Shown here piece by piece: positions 48,166 to 60,150 of a DNA stretch of 64,000 nt. The notes under the pieces were generated by a model. It made no database searches. It was not told the DNA's origin and saw only the letters and a program-made list of their open reading frames with translations. The stretch is from Halichondria panicea. Lineage: Eukaryota > Porifera > Demospongiae > Suberitida > Halichondriidae. Numbering within the stretch: position 1 is the stretch's first letter; the number at the start of each line of letters is the position of its first letter. The stretch covers positions 2,943,463-3,007,462 of the forward strand of contig NC_087382.1 in the NCBI RefSeq assembly GCF_963675165.1, given 5' to 3'. Position numbers and translations under genes: made by a program.

Positions 48166-48827
48166 TTTAAGCACCTTTGCAACACATGAACACAAGCATA
48201 AAACCACAATGTACTATTGTAGTAAATTGTGGTTACTCAAATGGGAGACCATCTGCAGTACTGTCCAGTCCAGTGGTGTACTAAAAGTAGGAACCAGGCC
48301 CCTAACACTGCTATGTAATTATGACATTAAATGCACTATGAAAGTAAACACGTGGACAGATTCTAACCACAACATGAAGATATGATCTTTAAACAAAAGA
48401 AAAACAGAACAATCTTATAGTTAAATCTTCATACATCATATGCATACAGTTGCTGAAGTTTCAGGGTTCACATGAACTCTTCTTTCTCATTAGCCAAATA
48501 GCAGAAATTAATACCCGTGAAAACATGTCACCTTAATTAAGGTACTGTCAGGATTATTCCTGCATGGTACTGTATAGCGCAAAACTTTTGAGGCACTGGA
48601 AAAGCACGCATAGATAGAACAGTATAACTGCATGTTCTATCGCATTTCATTGTATCTATCTGTCAGGATTATTCTGATAATTTATGTAAGGCTACTTACA
48701 GCAATAGTGTAGATACCATATAGATACCATAATTATTTGCAATACTAACACACACAAACACACCCACACACCCACAGATAAAGAGCTGTCATTCTATAAA
48801 TGCTCCAGATATACATAGCTAGCTCAC
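48166..48827. other. Duplicated spacer, ODAD2 3'-end fragment 2
   Basis: It holds part of the TM upstream block (48,330-48,420), an ODAD2 terminal fragment (48,468-48,498, minus strand LANEKEEFM-stop), a partial MITE (48,580-48,655), then ODAD2 intron sequence (ACACCCACAGATAAAGAGC, CATTCTATAAATGCTCCAG as in copy A). No complete gene. Confidence 0.6.
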
Positions 48828-49266
48828 TTTATGACATTTTCCTTGCTCTTGCTACACTTCCATACAGCCCCAGTCACGGCTATGAGGAGGTCCTTGTTGT
48901 CAGTGACCTTGAGTAGTGCAGCCAGTGGTGAGAGTCCATCATGAGAGTGTACCAGCGATCGAGTCACTTCCTCCTCCGCACACTGAGTGGGTGTGGGTGT
49001 GGGTGTGGGGGAGTTAGAAGCTGCATACTCATGTTGATATCTACAATGCACACACACAGGGTACAAGCAATTTTTATACTATGTATCTGTCGAATTTACA
49101 TACATATGTATACTGCATAGGCACAGTCACACAAGTTGTCTGTGGTAGAATGTACCTTGAATATGGCTGATGCACAGTGTTTCTGCAGCTCTTGGTTGTC
49201 AGTCTTGAGACCTCTCACCAAATGTCCCAGCATCCCTTCACTCTGGATCAAACCCTGATAGGAGGA
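48828..49266 (-). pseudogene. ODAD2: ODAD2-like, copy B' (two exons)
   Basis: Exon 49156-49266 (SSYQGLIQSEGMLGHLVRGL...) and exon 48828-48982 ([20 protein letters not shown]...) keep the splice sites, phases and sequence of copy A exons 4176-4286 and 3799-3953. On the 5' side the homology runs through the foldback intron repeat to ATGGATG, where a TG microsatellite takes over. On the 3' side it ends in duplicated spacer. These could be the exons missing from copy B, displaced about 5 kb by the insertion of TM2 and flanks, or a separate fragment. Confidence 0.8.
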
Positions 49267-49456
49267 CTGCAACAGAGAGAGGAGGGGTAAATACACCATT
49301 GGAAAGGTCATTCCAAAAGCAATTAGATTTGAAATTGTCTTTCAACAGCCATAACTGGATCCAATTTTATGATTTTCTGAAAGCTTAGAAAGAGACCTTT
49401 CAAATGGTGTTATAAAAGTTCAGATACAAGTATTTGTCAATTTGGCCGTACCATGG

Positions 49457-49800
<344 letters not shown>

Positions 49801-49844
49801 GGGTTGTGCATGTGGGTAAACGTTTATGTATTATTATGTATTAC

Positions 49845-50487
49845 GACACTCCTTATATACAAGCAGACCTATACACAGGAAGTGTCCTAATGCATGAGTG
49901 TTTCCCACCATAATTAGATAAAGATGTAGATATAATTATACGTAGATGCGGTCTAGAAATGCATTATGAAAGTAAACACCTGGACATTAAATGCATTATG
50001 AAAGTAAACACCTGGACTTAAATGCTTATGACATTAAATGCACTATGATAGTAAACACGTGGACAGATTTTAACCACAACATAAACATACGATCTTTATA
50101 CGAAAGAAAAACAGATAGCATTTCGTTGTATTGTGAGTTGACTGCATGCTTACCGGAGACACTCTCAGGCCACGCTTTCAATCTTTGCACGTTATAGGAG
50201 AATTTTTGTGTGGGATTGCTAACCTACGAAAGCAGCAAAGATTTCGCGATACATATACGGTATATATACCTTAACCACATATACCCAGATATGCTGCATG
50301 GTATAACTTTGAATATAATAAGAACATTGATATCATAAATTATTGCATGCACTGTTAAAAATGGGTAGTTACAATAGCACAACCACGAAAGAACCACGAA
50401 TGTTTTGTCCCCCGAAAATTACCCGCTATACGGTAGTTAAATATTCGCAATACAGTTGCTGTCAACAAGTCTCACAAGTTATAGAGT
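49845..50487. repeat. TM upstream block and decayed MITE, no TM gene
   Basis: CTTATATACAAGCAGACC, ATGAGTGTTTCCCACCATAA and GTAAACACGTGGACAG match the region upstream of TM4. GCATTTCGTTGTATTGTGAG to TATACGGTATATATA (50,118-50,270) is MITE-derived. The TM gene expected next to it is absent. Confidence 0.6.
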
Positions 50488-50517
50488 TCACATGAACTTT
50501 TCTTTCTCATTAACCAA
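50488..50517 (-). pseudogene. ODAD2 3'-end fragment 3
   Basis: The minus strand reads VNEKEKFM-stop; the 3' flank (GTCAACAAGTCTCACAAGTT) matches copies A and B. Confidence 0.55.
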
Positions 50518-50879
50518 ATAAGCAGAAACTAATACCCACGAAAATATGTCACCTAAGGTACCGTATATAGCACAAACATGTTAAGGCACGTAATGGCCTC
50601 TAAAAGCATTTCGTTGTATTGTGAGTTAACTGCCAGAGTTACCGGAAACACTCCCATGGGTAGCAGTAGTCGGGCGCGCCGCCCTCTACCGTTGCCCGGA
50701 AGGAGATCGGGAATCAAGCCTATCCACAATTTTGTTCTGTTGTTGGAATTCCACCAATTCCACCAGCTCCAATCAGATTGCAGTATCTCAAGTGGATTGA
50801 TCACACCCACTCAACTTTACCACGTGTGAATTTTGCACACGTTGGATTGACTGAGAGGCGTGGGTCTAATTAAAAGTTG

Positions 50880-51222
50880 CACTACAGTAGTTAGGCCAGG
50901 CAAAGTAGATTAGTAGTTTCTCATCATATTATGGTTTTTGAAAATTAATGAGGCCATGAGGTCATTATTCATTATGCTGACAGTGCAATATTTTAATGAT
51001 TTCATGCACAAACAAACATTACATCATCAGTAATTGCAGTTTCTATTTTGCCCTGTGGCTGGGTGTAACTCATTAATTGTAGACCACACCCTGATATACA
51101 ATGGGTGTGGCTCATTAATTTAGGCCACACCCCAAAATAATGACTTTGGGGAAGGCTAAAAGTGATGAGGGGGGCTGATGAGAAACTACTAATTTACTTT
51201 GCCTACATGGCCTTACACTGAA
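50880..51222. mobile_element. About 340-bp MITE
   Basis: GGCAAAGTAGATTAGTAGTT TCTCATCA near 50,900 is answered by TGATGAGAAACTACTAATTT ACTTTGCC near 51,176-51,205. The interior has two GTGTGGCTCATTAATT-type words. Non-coding. Confidence 0.65.
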
Positions 51223-51257
51223 ATGGAAAATTCCTTTTGGGGGTTTTACAGTAACTA

Positions 51258-51308
51258 TAGCCTCGAGACCAGGCCGATAGTATTTCAATCGGCCTGGTCT
51301 CGAGGCTA
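51258..51308. repeat. 51-bp palindrome with transposon-type ends
   Basis: TAGCCTCGAGACCAGGCCGA, a six-base centre region, then the exact reverse complement. The ends share TAGCCTCGA and the GGCCGAT motif with the terminal repeats of the 57,773-59,210 element. Confidence 0.8.
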
Positions 51309-51485
51309 GCTGCTACCTACCAATTATTTATGGTTCGGTTAAAATTAACACAAAAGCAAGAGAAATAACTATATAATTAGATCTATAGAGATTTTTTTAA
51401 ATCTTTAATTTAAACAACACAAAACTATTTACTATTCTACCATAGTTTCAGTCGATATATATATACATGACGTCTAGTTCTTGCA

Positions 51486-52646
51486 TTATATACACGTATT
51501 AATTGAGTCTTTCATTTTCTGTAGCTGATTCTTCCAAGCAGGTATGAGAAAAATAGTAGCAATAAAAGAAAAAACAAAGGTACACAAACTGCTTAGAGCA
51601 GCTCTCACACTATGTATATACTCCATAACTTCAGCCTTACCATCGACAGGCACACCACAAAAGTAAAAGTCTAATGGCAGAGCATTGTCTGCTAAAAGGT
51701 AGGCTATGAAAGTAAACCATGTCACAATACCAGAAATACCAACTATCCACATGTATGTTGTGGATGGACCTTCTTCTCCATCAAACATGATGACTTTGTA
51801 GCAACTGCAGCAAATAGTGTATGCTGCATAAATCAGAGTAATTAACCCGGCTGCTACTACAAGAGCGATATCGGGTCCTCCGCAAAACATAGTTGACGTG
51901 CATATCATGTGCATTTGTGCAAATTCAATGAAAGTACTGTAAAAAACATCAAGGGAAACTAATTGAATAAGCATAGGTGCAGCTGTTTTCCACCAATTCT
52001 CCATACTCTTATCAGGACCCTTATCCGGACTCTTATTCGGACCCTTATCCAATCGTATGAACAAAAAAAGTGCAATAACTCCAGACACCCTCCAATATCT
52101 CAGACAATTTCTGTCACAATGACCGAGCACATTAGCATACATTTCGACCAGCTTAAAGACATTGTCTCCATAATAGTAGAAAACAGAGCCAAAAAGTACA
52201 TACGACCATTGTTTTCCAATACTGATACATTCACAGCCATGGCGACATATTTCTACTACAGCATAGACACAAGCAGGTACGATAGCGAAAAAGAACCCAA
52301 TAAGGGCATATGTGACAACAGTTGCTACAGCTGCACCACGTGCTGGTGGACATAGAGCCACATATGTGCCATTAGCTGATAGAGAATCAGTCGCATTTAT
52401 ACAATTAGGAGCTGATGCAGTCGCATTTGTACAATTAGGAGCTGATAGAGAATCAGCTACATATGTACAATTAGATGGTGGATACTCTGCTGCAATCACT
52501 TCCAAAAGAGACGTTTGGAGTGTATCCCCAAGGAACACAAGAATGAATAACCACTTGTTATTTGGTTTGTATTTTTCCACCTATATAAATAATCATAATT
52601 ATATAATAGTATATACTGCATGCATGCATGAACTCACGTTAGCCAT
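51486..52646 (-). CDS. TM3: multipass membrane protein, unknown family
   Basis: Exon 1 is 52638-52646 (Met-Ala-Asn) with a GTGAGT donor; exon 2 is 51486-52580 after a TTATATAG acceptor; 367 residues. Family motifs: FLGDTLQTSLLEVIAA, FYYYGDNVFKLV, WRVSGVIALF, HMICTSTMFC and ALPLDFYFC. There are about eight hydrophobic segments and a short basic tail. Distinctive are the first loop, with repeated N-x-S/T and Cys residues (ATSAPNC-type units, DNA repeat CAATTAGGAGCTGATAGAGAATCAG in part), and a GPDKS repeat between segments 4 and 5. It lies just downstream of ODAD2-C. The first loop, which carries possible glycosylation sites, is probably outside the cell. Function unknown. Confidence 0.8.
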
Positions 52647-52683
52647 GATAAAATACTCCTTGGCTTTTCAATTCAAGTATATA

Positions 52684-52871
52684 GTACTGGAGTTTGCATG
52701 TAGAATCTTTGCAACACATGCAGTGTGACTGCAGAGCACTGATGTGGTTCCTTATATGGGAAATGCTCATACAATAAAAGCCCACAATGTGTACACATAT
52801 TCCATATAAGGAACACGTAACGCTGGACGCTTTTTCTGGTGTGTTGCAAAGATTCTGCAAACTCCAGTATT
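52684..52871. mobile_element. About 190-bp MITE in the TM3 promoter region
   Basis: AGTACTGGAGTTTGCA and AGAATCTTTGCAACACA at the left are answered by TGTGTTGCAAAGATTCT and TGCAAACTCCAGTATT at the right; an inner GGTTCCTTATATGG/CCATATAAGGAAC pair is also inverted. It begins 38 bases upstream of the TM3 start codon. Confidence 0.75.
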
Positions 52872-53676
52872 ATTCTACGCACAAAGCTGAAAGAAACAAT
52901 GTCATGTATTAATAAATATATTGACAAAAAATGATTAAGCATGCAGGTGCTAGCGGGACTACACCAACCCCTCCTCTTTTCCAGCTGATGCATGCATAAC
53001 ATGTACAAACTCTACAGAATGCATAGCCTCCTTAACAGAGATCGAGGCTACAGAACGTGCTGCAAATCACATGAATATAATGCTATAAGGCATAATAAGC
53101 AAATCAGAATTATATTTGGTCAGTTTATATAGTTTCACAAGTTATAGAGTTCACATGAACTTTTCTTTCTCATTGGCGAGGGCCAGATGACGTATGTTAC
53201 TGATACAACCAGCGGCAGCTTCTTGCAGAACAAAGTCAGTGGAACCCACCATAGGGAGCAGACACTGTGTGTGTGGGGGGGTTGAGGGTATGGGATATAC
53301 GTATAGCGAAAGGTTATGACTTATATATAGTGGATTGCAGCATAGATATATTATATAGAACAGTAATTAAGAGCTAGGGATTGGATTCGACCAGGCCTTC
53401 CTGTGTAAACGGTTGAAACACTACGCGTTATGATTAGCGATTGCGAATAATTATTTTCGTGGACCGTTATGAGCCAAAACATGCAGCAAAGGACATTGCT
53501 TGACTTGGTTATGTATACCTATAAGTGCGCAGGGGGGCTTGGCCGTGATGCATTGTCAGACTTTTGGGACGAAGCATATAGACGTCACATTGATGGGTCA
53601 TCTCCTTTAATTGTTACATCCAAGCTCTAACATAACATGCTATAACCAATAGAGTTTGCATAATCAACATCGAATA

Positions 53677-53891
53677 CCGTATAGCGCTTAATTTCGCGGA
53701 TTTCGTGGGTTAGCAATCCTATACGAAAATTAAGTCCACGAAATTTGTTTTTTTAATTATGCTATAACGTGCAAATATTAAAGGCGTGGCTTCGGGTAAG
53801 CAGTCATTCCGTGAACATTGTGCAACGACATGCTTTTAGAGGCCATGGATTCCACGAAACATAAGTGCCTCGAAAACTTTGCGCTATACGG
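53677..53891. mobile_element. CCGTATAGCGC MITE, full-length copy 1
   Basis: 215 bases starting CCGTATAGCGCTTAATTTCG and ending in GCGCTATACGG, with TA on both sides. Inner words (GATTTCGTGGGTTAGCAATCC, TTTTAGAGGCCATGG) recur in the 56.4 kb copy in the opposite orientation. Confidence 0.85.
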
Positions 53892-54127
53892 TATAGTGAT
53901 CCACTAGTATGGCAGTCAAGACAATGAGCATGCATGCTGCATGACTATAATAATTATATAGTCTTAGCCACATGCACCCTATATAACGCGGAGTGTTTCA
54001 CGCCAACATTTTTGTGTCATGTATATAGTATATATGTATATATAGTCATGCAGCATGCATGCTCATTGTCTTGACTGCCATACTAGTGGATCACTATACC
54101 GTATAGCGCAAAGTTTTCGAGGCACTT
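53863..54127. repeat. Perfect 87-bp inverted repeat
   Basis: 53,863-53,949 is the exact reverse complement of 54,041-54,127, with a 91-base AT-rich spacer. The arm includes the end of the MITE plus about 56 bases of its flank (AGTGATCCACTAGTATGGCA). Confidence 0.9.
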
Positions 54128-54660
54128 ACATTTTTGCAGTGCACTTGCAACAGAAAATTGCCAAACAGCAAAACCACAATTAGATTGCCATGCAGATATG
54201 AATTTCATTTTCATTATTATTAGGGCCAAACTGAAGCTAATACACATGCCCATGATATCATGATAAATATTTACATATATACAGGCAGGGATGGTGCCAA
54301 AAGTCAAAATTAATGGCTGCACGCTGCACTATATATATGCCTTGCAGCTCTCTTCTCACTCTTGCAGCTACCAGTATAGGTAGCGTTCTAGTGCAAAGCT
54401 AACTACTAAGTAGAGTAGCAACACTCCATAGACAAGTTTTGCTACGCACTCTTTTGAAAAGGCTGCAACGGCATTCCAAGTAAGCATAAAACTCGAGAAC
54501 CAAGCATTATTTTGCAAATCCACAAATTAAAATCCAAGAAAACATGACTATAGAAACTCTTACTTGCACTTTATTCAGATACTGGCATACATCACATGAC
54601 TCTAGTATACGGTACAACAGCTAGCAAAGGGCTCGATTCACTAAGTGAGTACATGCACAC
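54128..54660. other. ODAD2-C intron with a dispersed repeat
   Basis: 54,390-54,560 is related to 34,010-34,230. The remainder is unremarkable AT-rich DNA; this intron is longer than in copies A and B, apparently because of these insertions. Confidence 0.55.
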
Positions 54661-55689
54661 ACACATGCACACGTACCTTAACTACAGCAGCTTCGTGCAT
54701 AGTGATACAGTTATCAGGATCCTTTGAGAGCTGGTGTAGAGCACAGGCAGTGGAGCGATGGACATCCAGGTCAGGTGACTTGAGATAGGAGACAAGTGGA
54801 GCTACTGCCTCCGCCTCTCCAAATGCAACACGATTGTTACGCCATGTACAGCACCTATAAACATAACATAAGTCAATCACTTGGAAAATTGTGCAGGAAA
54901 ATTCATTTAGAGAGCTATACAGAACATAAAATTACGAGCCCTCAAAAATAGCTACCAAAACAGCTGAAATTCAGAAAAAAGCACAAGGCGATTATATAAT
55001 TATAGCCTTCGTATTTGTGCTACAGTGTATTGCACTAGTAGTGTACTGTCTGTACCTGGCCATGGCATCAGCAAGGTGACGTCGGAGGTGGTCATCTGTC
55101 TATGCAGGGGGAGGGGAACTAAGTAATTTGTTGCATTTTTAATATAGTATGTAGTTCAACAATCACACTGCTACACTTACTGTATGGGTCAGTTTGGCCA
55201 GTAGTGGTACCACACCGTGGTCAGTGATGACTCCTAGGTTCTCCTCATTCTTGGCAATCTTAGCAATGGCTGCACACACACTAGCCAGGGCCTCGTGGTC
55301 AGGGGACTTCAACAGCCCTACTATGAGCTCCAATCCTCCCACAAATGATCGTACCAATTCACCAGCATCCTTGGCATTCTCAATACATGGACAAATAGCC
55401 CATGCAGCACACGCTTGGACCTACGTGAAAAGAGAGGTAGTAATAAAAGAAAGAGCAGCAGTTACATACGTACACATGTTCACTGCACAGATATTGACAT
55501 ATATTTATTGGTTTATACGTTTGTGAACGGTAGCAATCAATGTGTTATAAGGTCAGTGTTGTGTGCTTACATCATCATTGGGTGATTTTAGTAGAGACCA
55601 CAGCAACCGTACTCCATCTTGTTTGTCAATCACACTAGGTAGGTAAGTATATGAGAGCAAACATAATTATACTAGTGCTTAATCACTAG

Positions 55690-55970
55690 CCCTACAGCTG
55701 TGTACCCAGTGGGACCACACTGTACAACACTAGTCAACCACTATCTCTACAGCTGTGTACCCAGTGGGTCCACACTGTACACTGGTCAACCACTAGCCCT
55801 ACAGCTGTGTACCCAGTGGGACCACACTGTACAACACTAGTTAACCACTAGCCCTACAGCTGTGTACCCAGTGGGACCACACTGTACAACACTAGTTAAC
55901 CACTAGCCCTACAGCTGTGCACCCAGTGGGTCCACACTGTACACTAGCTACTTACAGCTGTGTACCCATT
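55690..55970. repeat. About 53-bp minisatellite in ODAD2-C
   Basis: Five to six units of ACAGCTGTGTACCCAGTGGG then ACCACACTGTACAACACTAG, longer than in copies A and B. Confidence 0.92.
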
Positions 55971-55974
55971 AAAA

Positions 55975-57325
55975 GTATAATTTTGTGTTGAGGTTGCATG
56001 ACCATCATAATTATGTCATAACTTCGCTATACCTCACTGAAATTCAAAGTTTTATATACCGTTGGATTCCTTGTTAAAAAACGCTTCTATCTATAATACT
56101 ATAGAGCTGATAAACTCCAACCAGCTAAAAGTTAGCATTTTCCATAGAAGTTCTTGGCATATTTGTCAACCACATAAAGCCATAATTGACGAGTAATTTC
56201 TGGGCTGAACTCACAGGAATACACTTTAGTCAACCACTATATGTAGCTACCCTACAGTGTATACAGGAATAGTCAACCACTATATGTAGCTACCCTACAG
56301 TGTACACAGGAATAGTCAACCACTATATGTAGCTACCCTACAGTGTACACAGGAATAGTCAACCACTATACCGTATAGCGCGAAATTTTTGAGGCACTTA
56401 TATTTCGTGGATTGGCCTCTAAAAGCCATTTCGTTGCACAATGTTCGCGGAATGACTGCTTACCGGAAGCCACGCCTTTAAATCTTGCACGTTATGCAGG
56501 TAAAGAACGATTTTCGTGGACTTAATTTTTGTGTAGGATTGCTAACCCACGAAATCCACGAAAATTAAGCCCCTCGAAAATTTCGCGCTATACGGTATGT
56601 AGCTACCCTACAGTGTACACAGGAATAGTCAACCACTATATGTAGCTATACACCTACAGTGTACACAGGAATAGTCAACCACTATATGTAGCTACCCTAC
56701 AGTGTACACAGGAATAGTCAACCACTATATGTAGCTACCCTACAGTGTACACAGGAATAGTCAACCACTATATGTAGCTACCCTACAGTGTACACAGGAA
56801 TAGTCAACCACTATATGTAGCTACACCTACAGTGTACACAGGAATAGTCAACCACTATATGTAGCTACCCTACAGTGTACACAGGAATAGTCAACCACTA
56901 TATGTAGCTACCCTACAGTGTACACAGGAATAGTCAACCACTATATGTAGCTACCCTACAGTGTACACAGGAATAGTCAACCACTATATGTAGCTACACC
57001 TACAGTGTACACAGGAATAGTCAACTATTAGCTACCCTACAGTGTACACAATGGGAATAGTCAACCCCCATTAGCTAAAGTCTCTATTTGGGTTGAGTTG
57101 CCCAGAAGTTATGTGGTCAATTACGGCTTTATGTGGAGTACTGATACCAGGAACTTCTATGGAAAATGCAAACTTTTAGCTGGTTGAAGCTTATCAGCTC
57201 TAAAGCATAATATAGATAGAAGCGCTTTTTAACAAGGAATCCAATGGTATATGAAACTTTGAATTTCAGTGAAGTACATGTATAACAATTAAAGTTGTGA
57301 CAATTACTATCAACCTCAACACAGA
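55975..57325. mobile_element. Foldback element with amplified centre in ODAD2-C
   Basis: Same inverted arms as 2,636-3,205 (here 55,975-56,225 and 57,060-57,325). In this copy the spacer has grown into about 15 units of a roughly 41-base minisatellite (GTCAACCACTATATGTAGCT ACCCTACAGTGTACACAGGA) at 56,225-57,050, itself interrupted by a MITE. Confidence 0.75.
56371..56595. mobile_element. CCGTATAGCGC MITE, full-length copy 2 (TA target)
   Basis: 225 bases from CCGTATAGCGCGAAATTTTT to CGCGCTATACGG, flanked by TA. Neighbouring minisatellite units give the empty site CACTATATGTAGC; removing the element and one TA restores exactly that, so the TA duplication is demonstrated. Confidence 0.93.
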
Positions 57326-57772
57326 TGGACTTTACCTACAGTGTACACAGTGGGACCACACTGTGCACTAGTCTAGAGTAAAATGTTCGTTCAAGTGAGG
57401 GAAAAGGGGAAAAGGGTTGTACGGTTGAACATGTATTAAAGCTATACAATGTAACGTACGCCATGCTCTCCTGGTCCAGTGCACAAGCACCCACAGCATT
57501 GGTGGTGTTGATGAGGAGTGGTTGATTAGTGCCTGTGAGTAGCTGAACGAGAGGGGCTACCCCACCAACCTTGCGTATGACCACTCTACTGTCAGCATAT
57601 CGAGAAGCACACTCTCCCAGAGCACCCACCACATTCACCAGGACCTGCATCAGGAGGATAATAATATTATTCATTGCTGTAGCTAGATAGTAAACACAGT
57701 TATTAGGTTTCAGTTTCATTGTAGTACCTCTTCAGGTTGATTGCCCAACAGTGATACCAGTTGCTCAACTGC

Positions 57773-59210
57773 TAGCCTCGATTCCAGGCTGATTAAAATA
57801 CGTATTAGTAAAACCAGTAGGTTTTACATAGGATTGGCAGTAGGTTTGCCCGTGTTTAGCAATATTTCAATTATTTTGACTCATGTTCAAACTGTTCTAT
57901 CTCTGCAGGGAAAGGCCACATCAAGGAACTGGCTGAACAGATAGTTTATTTAGCCTTTTCTCTCTTTGTATCTCTCATTTCATAATCCATGAACATTTTA
58001 ATGAATGAATATTGTCATTTTAAAAATTGCACTATTTCGAAGTTTCACCGCTCTTTGTCTGACTGACTAAGTAAGTAAGTAAGTAAGTTTCTTGCCCAGC
58101 ATTTGCTCCAAGTACAGCCATCTCCAGGACATTCTGCACAGGGTTTCCAAACGACTACAACCTGGATTACAAAGCGCTTCTTCAGATTTGCGATTGCTTC
58201 CACGAGGCAGATGACCTCTCAGTCTCTATTTCTCTTACCTAGACAATTCCGCCATCTTTAATGACTCAGCAATTTGCGTTGGGGCAATTGATAGGCGTGG
58301 CTAATAACCGTGCGCCTAAAATCAGCAGTGCTTTTCCAATTCCAGAGCCTGAGGTGTTGCTTTTCTTCACACTGTTCAGCTCTAGCTCCCTTTCTCTGAC
58401 AGGCATGCTATATGGCAATATGCACTGGCTAGATATCATGCTCTTAAAATGGCTGTCATTTAATACTGATTCACAAATTCAACATATCAAGCAATGTTAC
58501 TCATTATTAGTCCAGAGATATTCTAGAAGATATCTGATTATAGTCCTGTCTTCTCTTCTTTAACTTCTGTACTGCCTCTTGACGTTCCACTTATGCATGT
58601 CATGATACGTAAACTGCACTGAAAAAGAAAGGGAATCCGACTAGAAAAACATTTGCAATGTGAAAAATTACTAGGATTGGCCAGGGGAACCACAAAAAAG
58701 CGTGGAAACAAGAAATCCGACGAGAGCATAACTCCAATCCGTTACAACGTCATGAACATGTACAATACATAGTATAATAATAGACTGTGTTCCAGATCCA
58801 TCTACCAGCTTCCATCCACCACATCATTCCATGCAGGTCACCAGTACGGTCTGTGTATGTTACTACGCATGGATGGACTGTGTGTACCTACTGGTTTTAC
58901 TAATTAGGAACATCAATTCATCACAATCATCATGATTATGTGCCCGCACTTTCCAAAATGGGATAAATATATAGGGATTGGTCATCATTCCACCAGTAAA
59001 AATTGCGTGGCATATTGGCTGGGAAAACATGGGGAAACTACCAGTACATGTGATTGACGTTGTAACGGATTGGAGTTATGCTCTCGTCGGATTTCTTGTT
59101 TCCACGCTTTTTTGTGGTTCCCCTGGCCAATCCTAGTAATTTTTCACATTGCAAATGTTTTTCTAGTTGGATACATATATAGTATTTTAATCGGCCTTGA
59201 ATCGAGGCTA
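57773..59210. mobile_element. 1,438-bp element with 9-bp target duplication
   Basis: The ends are 29-base inverted repeats starting TAGCCTCGATTC with two mismatches. CTCAACTGC is duplicated at 57,764-57,772 and 59,211-59,219. Inside, about 120 bases near 58,625-58,750 recur in reverse complement at 59,050-59,170. No transposase frame is seen. A 9-base duplication is typical of Mutator-like elements; the class is inference. Confidence 0.9.
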
Positions 59211-59235
59211 CTCAACTGCTTGCAACTCTTTGAAC

Positions 59236-59695
59236 CTAAAAAATTAGCAGTAAAATCGATTTATAGATATTGTCTGTGACTCATTGTGGCTTGTAAGTCA
59301 ACCCATGCAGCCGGTGACCACACCTCCAACAGTACAGTCGCAGTCCCAGCACTGATTAATAGAACGAAGTTGGTGACCTAGCGTTATTTTAAAGACAACT
59401 CGGTCTAGCTCAGTCAGTGAAATATCCTATGACTCATTGGCTTTAATTTAGCATCTTTATTTCAAATATTTATTTCGTAATTTAAAGTCGATAATTATAT
59501 TAATTATCACACAGATAACGTTGACATAATTATGAATGCAATTATGAACCGTATGTGTTTAAGGTTGTGTGCTTACATCGATCATCATTGGGTGATTTTA
59601 GGAGACCACAGCAATCTAATGTTTTTATTTATAATTATTGTCAATCCAGAGTTAATCACTATTTCTAAAATGTACTGTTATAGTTGTTTCAGGTT
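59236..59695. other. Post-insertion ODAD2 flank and an exon fragment
   Basis: 59,236-59,280 resembles the copy A intron after 3,655. 59,569-59,613 (GTGTGCTTACATC, ATCATTGGGTGATTTTA, GAGACCACAGCAA) is a damaged copy of the 64-base ODAD2 exon. The rest shows nothing. Confidence 0.55.
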
Positions 59696-59699
59696 GCTG

Positions 59700-60150
59700 C
59701 CTGGGATCAACATGCACCCCTCACCGGAGTACAAATTAGCGATCAATTGAGCCTCGTCCGATTGATGCACCAATTGACCACCTTTAGACAACTTTAATTC
59801 TTCCTTCATGCACCACTATCGCCATCAACTGAGTAACAGCTTTCATATTTTCATTCAAAGTAGCCACCACATCTGATTTAGCCTCCTTTGATTTAGCGAT
59901 TGATCGAGCCACATATTTAGCTACCACATGAACAATCGATTGAACTATCCCTTTGACTAAATATCTTCCAAATTTACTTTGAATATATAGATCCCCAATA
60001 TCATGTCTGATGATTTTATGCTTATATGTTATGCATTCCGGTATGCCATAAAGCATGCATATAACTATAGATAAGGCACAATGCTTAGAATATAGCTCTT
60101 GTAATGTGCAGACGTTGCATATATACATGTCAACACATGCAAGCATATAA
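59700..60150 (-). pseudogene. Decayed TM-family gene, copy 3
   Basis: A minus-strand frame (59,784-60,146) contains VQSIVHVVAKYVARSIAKSK, comparable to AQSIVHSVAISVAKLKAA in the TM4 tail, preceded by a degenerate last membrane segment (CALSIVICMLYGIPECITY). The membrane core is missing. It lies between the ODAD2-C fragment and the 3' end of TM4. Confidence 0.6.

Larger units (their letters stand above)
53151..59235 (-). pseudogene. ODAD2: ODAD2-like, copy C (exon split by a transposon)
   Basis: Exons: 59220-59235 plus 57728-57772 (one 61-base exon split by an insertion), 57460-57644, 55571-55634, 55181-55420, 55056-55099, 54677-54854 and 53151-53264 (stop 53151-53153). All later exons are open and in phase, with [19 protein letters not shown] and [18 protein letters not shown]. 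The two exon pieces add up to exactly 61 bases if the element and one 9-base duplicate are removed, so the break is a recent transposon insertion. Exons further 5' are absent, except that a damaged fragment of the VIDKQDGV exon lies at 59,569-59,613. Encodes the armadillo region of a cilium docking-complex protein; not functional as a whole. Confidence 0.9.

Noticed and set aside
59395-59470. tRNA-like CTAGCTCAGTCAGTG box A sequence
   Set aside because: No box B (GGTTCRANNCC) at the right distance and no cloverleaf could be drawn.
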